Assembly: GCF_943736995.1 (NCBI RefSeq)
Contig: NZ_OX031157.1
Location: 1,647,001-1,711,000, forward strand
DNA: 64,000 nucleotides
DNA from: Sporosarcina sp. Marseille-Q4943
GTDB lineage: Bacteria; Bacillota; Bacilli; Bacillales_A; Planococcaceae
Direction of reading: 5' to 3'
Shown here: positions 60,799-64,000 of the stretch, piece by piece
Layout of the letters: every line of letters starts with the position of its first letter
Numbering within the stretch: the first letter of the stretch is position 1
Made by a program: the position numbers and the translations under genes
Notes under the pieces: generated by a model
The model's database searches: none
What the model was told of the DNA's origin: nothing
What the model saw: only the letters and a program-made list of their open reading frames with translations

Positions 60799-62036
60799 AA
60801 TTCCTTCTCCCCCTTATCATAATGATACAAACTATACATCCCTGCTTTTTCGTAGTCGCCGGTAGATCGGTAATAGTTTGCCAATCTCCAGGCAATACTT
60901 CTTGCTTCCCCTATATAATCATGTTTCTTCAGAAAAGGGAATGCTATTTGTTCACAATAGTCAAAAAGTTCTCGTTGGGAAATTTTAGTCTTTCTAAAGT
61001 AATCTAACTGTACCTTTAAATATGGGTCTTTTTTCCTTTCTACTAATCCTTCCAATTCATCAAGCAGCGAATCGATTTCTTGTTTTTCCTCAACGGCTGT
61101 TTGCAATAAATGAATAAGGACTGCTTGATAAAAATCGGTGCCCGGCTCCAACAGCGTCTTTACTTCTTGCAACATGTCATATGCTGATTTATGAAGCCCT
61201 CTCCTATTTTGTAACATCGAATAATTGTAGAGCGCCCCCCGATACAACTCATCCATCTCCATCAACTTCGCATTGCGGAGAACCGTTTTGAACAAGCTGT
61301 CTGCTTGTAGGATGAAATCACGGTTCGTATAATTGATGGCCAATAGAAGCTGTGCGTGAAGCAGGCGGATGTAATTGTTGTCTTTCCGGAAGTGGTCGAC
61401 GGCCATTTCCGCGAAGTATGTCGATCTTCCGTATTGTGCTCTGTTGTGAAGCAAATACGCTTTTTGATAAAACAGCTCCCCTTCGAACATGAAAGGAATC
61501 CTTTCACGGTGTGCTTCAATTTGTTTTAGGCGATTCTCAGCAGCCGTAAAGTCTTGGGAGAAGATGTCGTGTATAAGGTAAATAACTTTGGATACACCAT
61601 TTTCATAATCTGTGAATGACGTTTCCATCCGTTTCAAGATGGATACTTGCTGCGTAGTGCGGGGCTTGTCCCGTTTGAATAAATAATAACGCAATTTATA
61701 GAGCTCATACCGGTTCACCAAATCTGTCGATTGCAAGTAGTCTTCTTTCGTGGAAAGCTCTTTGTATACCTCTTCCATCGATTTCAAGTCGTAATAGACC
61801 GAGTGCATGATGAATGTTTCCAATTTCTCTTTCCAGTATTCATATATATCGACTTCTCTCTCCCATTCAATGCCCATCCGTTTGAACAGTTCATTGATTG
61901 TTTCGGTATGGGGAATGTATTTATTCGACTCGATTTTGCTTAAATGCGAGATGGAGCAGACGCCATTACTGAGCTCGGCTTGTGTCAAATTGTTTTTCAT
62001 TCTGTAGTATTTTAGGATGGATCCGATATTCATCAT
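60795..62036 (-). CDS. RNPP-family regulator (NprR/PlcR-like)
   Basis: An N-terminal HTH_3 domain (residues 1-60: ILKYYRMKNNLTQAELSNGV, SHLSKIESNKYIPHTETINE) is followed by about 350 helical residues that form TPR-like repeats (LLHNRAQYGRSTYFAEMAVD, GRSTYFAEM, YNYSMLQNRRGLHKSAYDML). This is the layout of PlcR, NprR and PrgX, which bind re-imported peptides. A propeptide gene overlaps its 3' end and a secreted subtilisin gene lies upstream on the same strand. AAAGGGG precedes ATG 62036. Confidence 0.85.
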   Translation of the reverse strand: MMNIGSILKYYRMKNNLTQAELSNGVCSISHLSKIESNKYIPHTETINELFKRMGIEWEREVDIYEYWKEKLETFIMHSVYYDLKSMEEVYKELSTKEDYLQSTDLVNRYELYKLRYYLFKRDKPRTTQQVSILKRMETSFTDYENGVSKVIYLIHDIFSQDFTAAENRLKQIEAHRERIPFMFEGELFYQKAYLLHNRAQYGRSTYFAEMAVDHFRKDNNYIRLLHAQLLLAINYTNRDFILQADSLFKTVLRNAKLMEMDELYRGALYNYSMLQNRRGLHKSAYDMLQEVKTLLEPGTDFYQAVLIHLLQTAVEEKQEIDSLLDELEGLVERKKDPYLKVQLDYFRKTKISQRELFDYCEQIAFPFLKKHDYIGEARSIAWRLANYYRSTGDYEKAGMYSLYHYDKGEKEL

Positions 62037-62096
62037 TAGCACCCCTTTAGTTTCTAACTATTCAAAACATATCATTTCCATTAATTGAATACATGA

Positions 62097-62130
62097 GAAA
62101 ACAGTCCCAGGGGAGTAAGGGACTGTTTTC
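62097..62130 (-). terminator. Terminator of the subtilisin gene
   Basis: GAAAACAGTCCC pairs with GGGACTGTTTTC, between the protease stop and the regulator gene. The intervening 62040-62095 also holds an inverted repeat TATTCAA...TTGAATA in the regulator promoter region. Confidence 0.85.
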
Positions 62131-62165
62131 GGCCTAATGTATGGGATTTTCATTAGGAGGCTATT

Positions 62166-63455
62166 TTAACGTACTCTTGCAAACCCGAATCCGGATGCAA
62201 TGTCGTCTCCTGTGCCGGCGAAGTGACCGCCGAGGATATCATATGATTTCGCACGATTTTGCAAGTTGGAGCGTAGCTGAACGTTTGTGAAGCTTGGGTT
62301 TTCCGCCCAAACTTTCGCTGCCAATCCTGCCACATGCGGTGTTGCCATGGATGTACCGCTAATTGTCGCATACCCGCCGTTGTACCAAGTCGAGTAGATG
62401 GATGTGCCGGGTGCCGACAATTCAACATCTCCCGTTTGGATAAGATAATCGCCGGCCGTTCTGTTATTGCCACGGGACGAAGAGTTGGCGACACGGTATG
62501 TGCCGTTTTCCAACCGATTTTCGAGATTCGCGACTGCGATTGCTGACGGCAAAGCTGCCGGATAATCGATCGAACCAGGAGAGTAGCCGTCGTTTCCTGC
62601 TGCCGCGACAACTAATACGCCGCGGTCATACGCATAGTTGACAGCATTCGTGATCAATGAGCTTTCTCCGTTCGAACCGAGGGACATGTTGATGACGACT
62701 TTCGCCTGTTGGGAATATGCCTGATCTGCCGCGTGGCGGATTGCATTTGCAATGTCATCCGCATAGCCGTTACCAGAGTCATTCAATACTTTATACGCCC
62801 ACAGTTTCGCATTCGGGGCCACTCCGTAAACGCCTCTTCTGTCATCTCCACCTTCGCCCAAGGCAGTCCCCGCAACGTGTGTGCCATGCCCGTTGCGGTC
62901 GGTGCAAGAATTATTCACAAGCGGCGAGCTTTGCGTGAAGTCCTTACATTGTTCCGAGTTATAGTATAAGTCGTTATGGTTCACATTGACGCCTGTATCG
63001 AGCACGGCGATTTTCACGTTTGAACCGCCTGTCGTATATGTCAGATTACTGTCATTATAGATCGCCTTGATTCCCCAAGGAACCGACTGGCTCGCAGCCG
63101 CTGCTTCCATTTCATCATTCACCGTCAATGATGCCGGGTCGATTTGGATAGACAACACTTCCACTTTTTCGACAGTGATATGCGGTATATTCTGTAAAGC
63201 CTCAAACTCCTTCGCTGTCACGTCCGTCGTGTAGGAATGGCCGTCGAATGCATTGCGAAGCTCGTAGCTTTGTTGAAGCTGTTGCAGCTCTTGTTCATTC
63301 TTCGCCGTGATGAGCACTCGGAACGTTTCGCCCCGTTGCTTCATTTGCTCCTCTTTGAAATCCCGGAAATCATCCTTTGCAAACGCGCTTCCTGCTGGAA
63401 CAAGCATACTTGCCGTAATTGCAATTGCTGCGAGCACCTTCAATGGTTTCTTCAT
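62166..63455 (-). CDS. Secreted subtilisin-like serine protease (S41/TA41 type)
   Basis: A signal peptide (KVLAAIAITASMLVPAGSAF), an I9-type propeptide (about residues 30-110) and the S8 domain with Asp in IAVLDTGVNVNHND, His in NGHGTHVAGTALG and Ser in ISGTSMATPHVAG. Features such as the paired Cys (EQCKDF, NSCTDR) and the SGFGFARVR end match the cold-active subtilisins S41 and S39. It is extracellular. An inverted repeat at 63487-63507 lies in its promoter region. Confidence 0.95.
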   Translation of the reverse strand: MKKPLKVLAAIAITASMLVPAGSAFAKDDFRDFKEEQMKQRGETFRVLITAKNEQELQQLQQSYELRNAFDGHSYTTDVTAKEFEALQNIPHITVEKVEVLSIQIDPASLTVNDEMEAAAASQSVPWGIKAIYNDSNLTYTTGGSNVKIAVLDTGVNVNHNDLYYNSEQCKDFTQSSPLVNNSCTDRNGHGTHVAGTALGEGGDDRRGVYGVAPNAKLWAYKVLNDSGNGYADDIANAIRHAADQAYSQQAKVVINMSLGSNGESSLITNAVNYAYDRGVLVVAAAGNDGYSPGSIDYPAALPSAIAVANLENRLENGTYRVANSSSRGNNRTAGDYLIQTGDVELSAPGTSIYSTWYNGGYATISGTSMATPHVAGLAAKVWAENPSFTNVQLRSNLQNRAKSYDILGGHFAGTGDDIASGFGFARVR

Positions 63456-63486
63456 TCATTCTCCTCTTTTCCTATTAGATTCGGTG

Positions 63487-63507
63487 TTGCTAACTTCACT
63501 GTAGCAA
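63487..63507. promoter_or_regulatory. Candidate operator upstream of the subtilisin gene
   Basis: TTGCTA (63487-63492) and TAGCAA (63502-63507) form a dyad with a 9-bp gap, about 32 bp before the protease start. It may be the binding site of the neighbouring RNPP regulator. Confidence 0.35.
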
Positions 63508-63621
63508 ACATTCCGACAATAGGAAATTGGGAAAATTCGATAGAAATCGACCTTCTTCGTCGCTTCCATCTCTATCTATCCACCCTCAGAAAGGCAATTG
63601 TGTAATCCAAAAGAACTAAAA

Positions 63622-63647
63622 ACATCGGCCATTGTGACGGCCGATGT
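63622..63647. terminator. Terminator hairpin
   Basis: ACATCGGCC pairs with GGCCGATGT behind the permease gene. Confidence 0.8.
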
Positions 63648-63687
63648 TGGGCAAATCGGGAGTTCTCTATCTAATTTTACCTACCAA

Positions 63688-64000
63688 TCAAGCAGTAACA
63701 TCTCGTTTTACAAACGTTGAAAAGCTGATCACGAGGAAGGCTACGATGTAAACGGCCAATACGGCGAACGAGAACAGCATCGTTAAATCAGGAATTAACA
63801 TCATGCCCGTTTCAAATTGTGTCAAGTCCATATGAGTGAATAGCAAGTATTTCGCGATTTCATATTGTGATAGCAACGCGCTGATCGTGGAGCCGGTGAA
63901 ATAGATGAACAGCGACAGGCCAATCGCAAGCGAACTCGACCGGAAAACGCTGCCGACCGTAAACGCGAATGTCGCCGTGACGAACACGCTTCCGAATGAG
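63688..64000 (-). CDS. ABC-2 type transporter permease, 5' part missing
   Basis: The visible C-terminal 104 residues have three helices (SSLAIGLSLFIYFTGSTISA; LTMLFSFAVLAVYIVAFLVI) and a short VKRDVTA tail, the end of an ABC-2 permease. The frame runs off the window edge. The ATP-binding partner is presumably beyond the window. Confidence 0.75.
   Translation of the reverse strand, partial: SFGSVFVTATFAFTVGSVFRSSSLAIGLSLFIYFTGSTISALLSQYEIAKYLLFTHMDLTQFETGMMLIPDLTMLFSFAVLAVYIVAFLVISFSTFVKRDVTA

Overview
The window is a chromosomal segment of an endospore-forming member of the Bacillales. Spore genes (a CotG-like and CotH pair, a gamma-type SASP), Bacillus-type des-desK-desR, MhqD, MscL, a lysine riboswitch on dapA, a subtilisin very like the psychrophile S41/TA41 enzymes and an endopeptidase I like that of Lysinibacillus sphaericus suggest Planococcaceae, perhaps Sporosarcina. 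The genus is an inference. Both ends cut genes: a histidine kinase at the left and an ABC-2 type permease at the right. No rRNA, tRNA or CRISPR array was seen.

Layout. 0-5 kb: kinase tail, a frameshifted membrane protein gene, a lipoprotein, and an IS3/IS150-type element inserted in the loop of a terminator. 5-16 kb: hydrolases, a SASP, the purine nucleoside phosphorylase-type protein, the divergent cotG-like/cotH pair, and a nitrilase with two GNAT genes. 16.6-19.5 kb: a phage-derived cassette (amidase, BhlA-type holin, late-regulator-like protein; divergent CI-like repressor and ImmA-like protease). 19.5-28.9 kb: ECF sigma/anti-sigma pair, SelO, small genes, a second CotG-N-terminal-like gene, and riboswitch-dapA. 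29-34.5 kb: an AT-richer island with an Mrr-type nuclease and an operon of zinc-ribbon peptide, NUDIX hydrolase and PLD-helicase-DUF3427 protein, which looks like antiviral defence. 34.7-47.9 kb: fmdA-fmdB, Uma2, endopeptidase I, two tandem secreted paralogues, a DDAH-like enzyme, dsdA, a D,D-carboxypeptidase and a PhoD-like phosphatase. 48-54 kb: kynU-kynB-kynA and des/desKR. 54-60 kb: a PlsY-YtxJ fusion, PAP2, an alkyltransferase-like protein, mscL and a DUF2207 protein. 60.4-63.5 kb: a 30-residue membrane peptide unit, then a subtilisin, an RNPP-type regulator and a small secreted propeptide gene overlapping the regulator by ATGA.

The most unusual structure is intergenic. At least nine arrays repeat a short word with an exact 20- or 21-bp period, about two DNA turns, separated by variable bases. 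Different arrays use different words (TTATCACCGACT, TTTATGCG, ATGAGCCCTT, TTCAATAGATAAC, CTTTGAGCGCG), and several start just after a rho-independent terminator. A 126-bp element with inverted ends occurs twice, each time behind the same type of terminator-like hairpin. Several genes below 60 codons were found by reading the sequence directly (small proteins at 15423, 24846, 34352, 36339, 60456 and 60640).

Coordinates were counted by hand and many start codons were chosen by Shine-Dalgarno spacing, so a few may be off by some codons.
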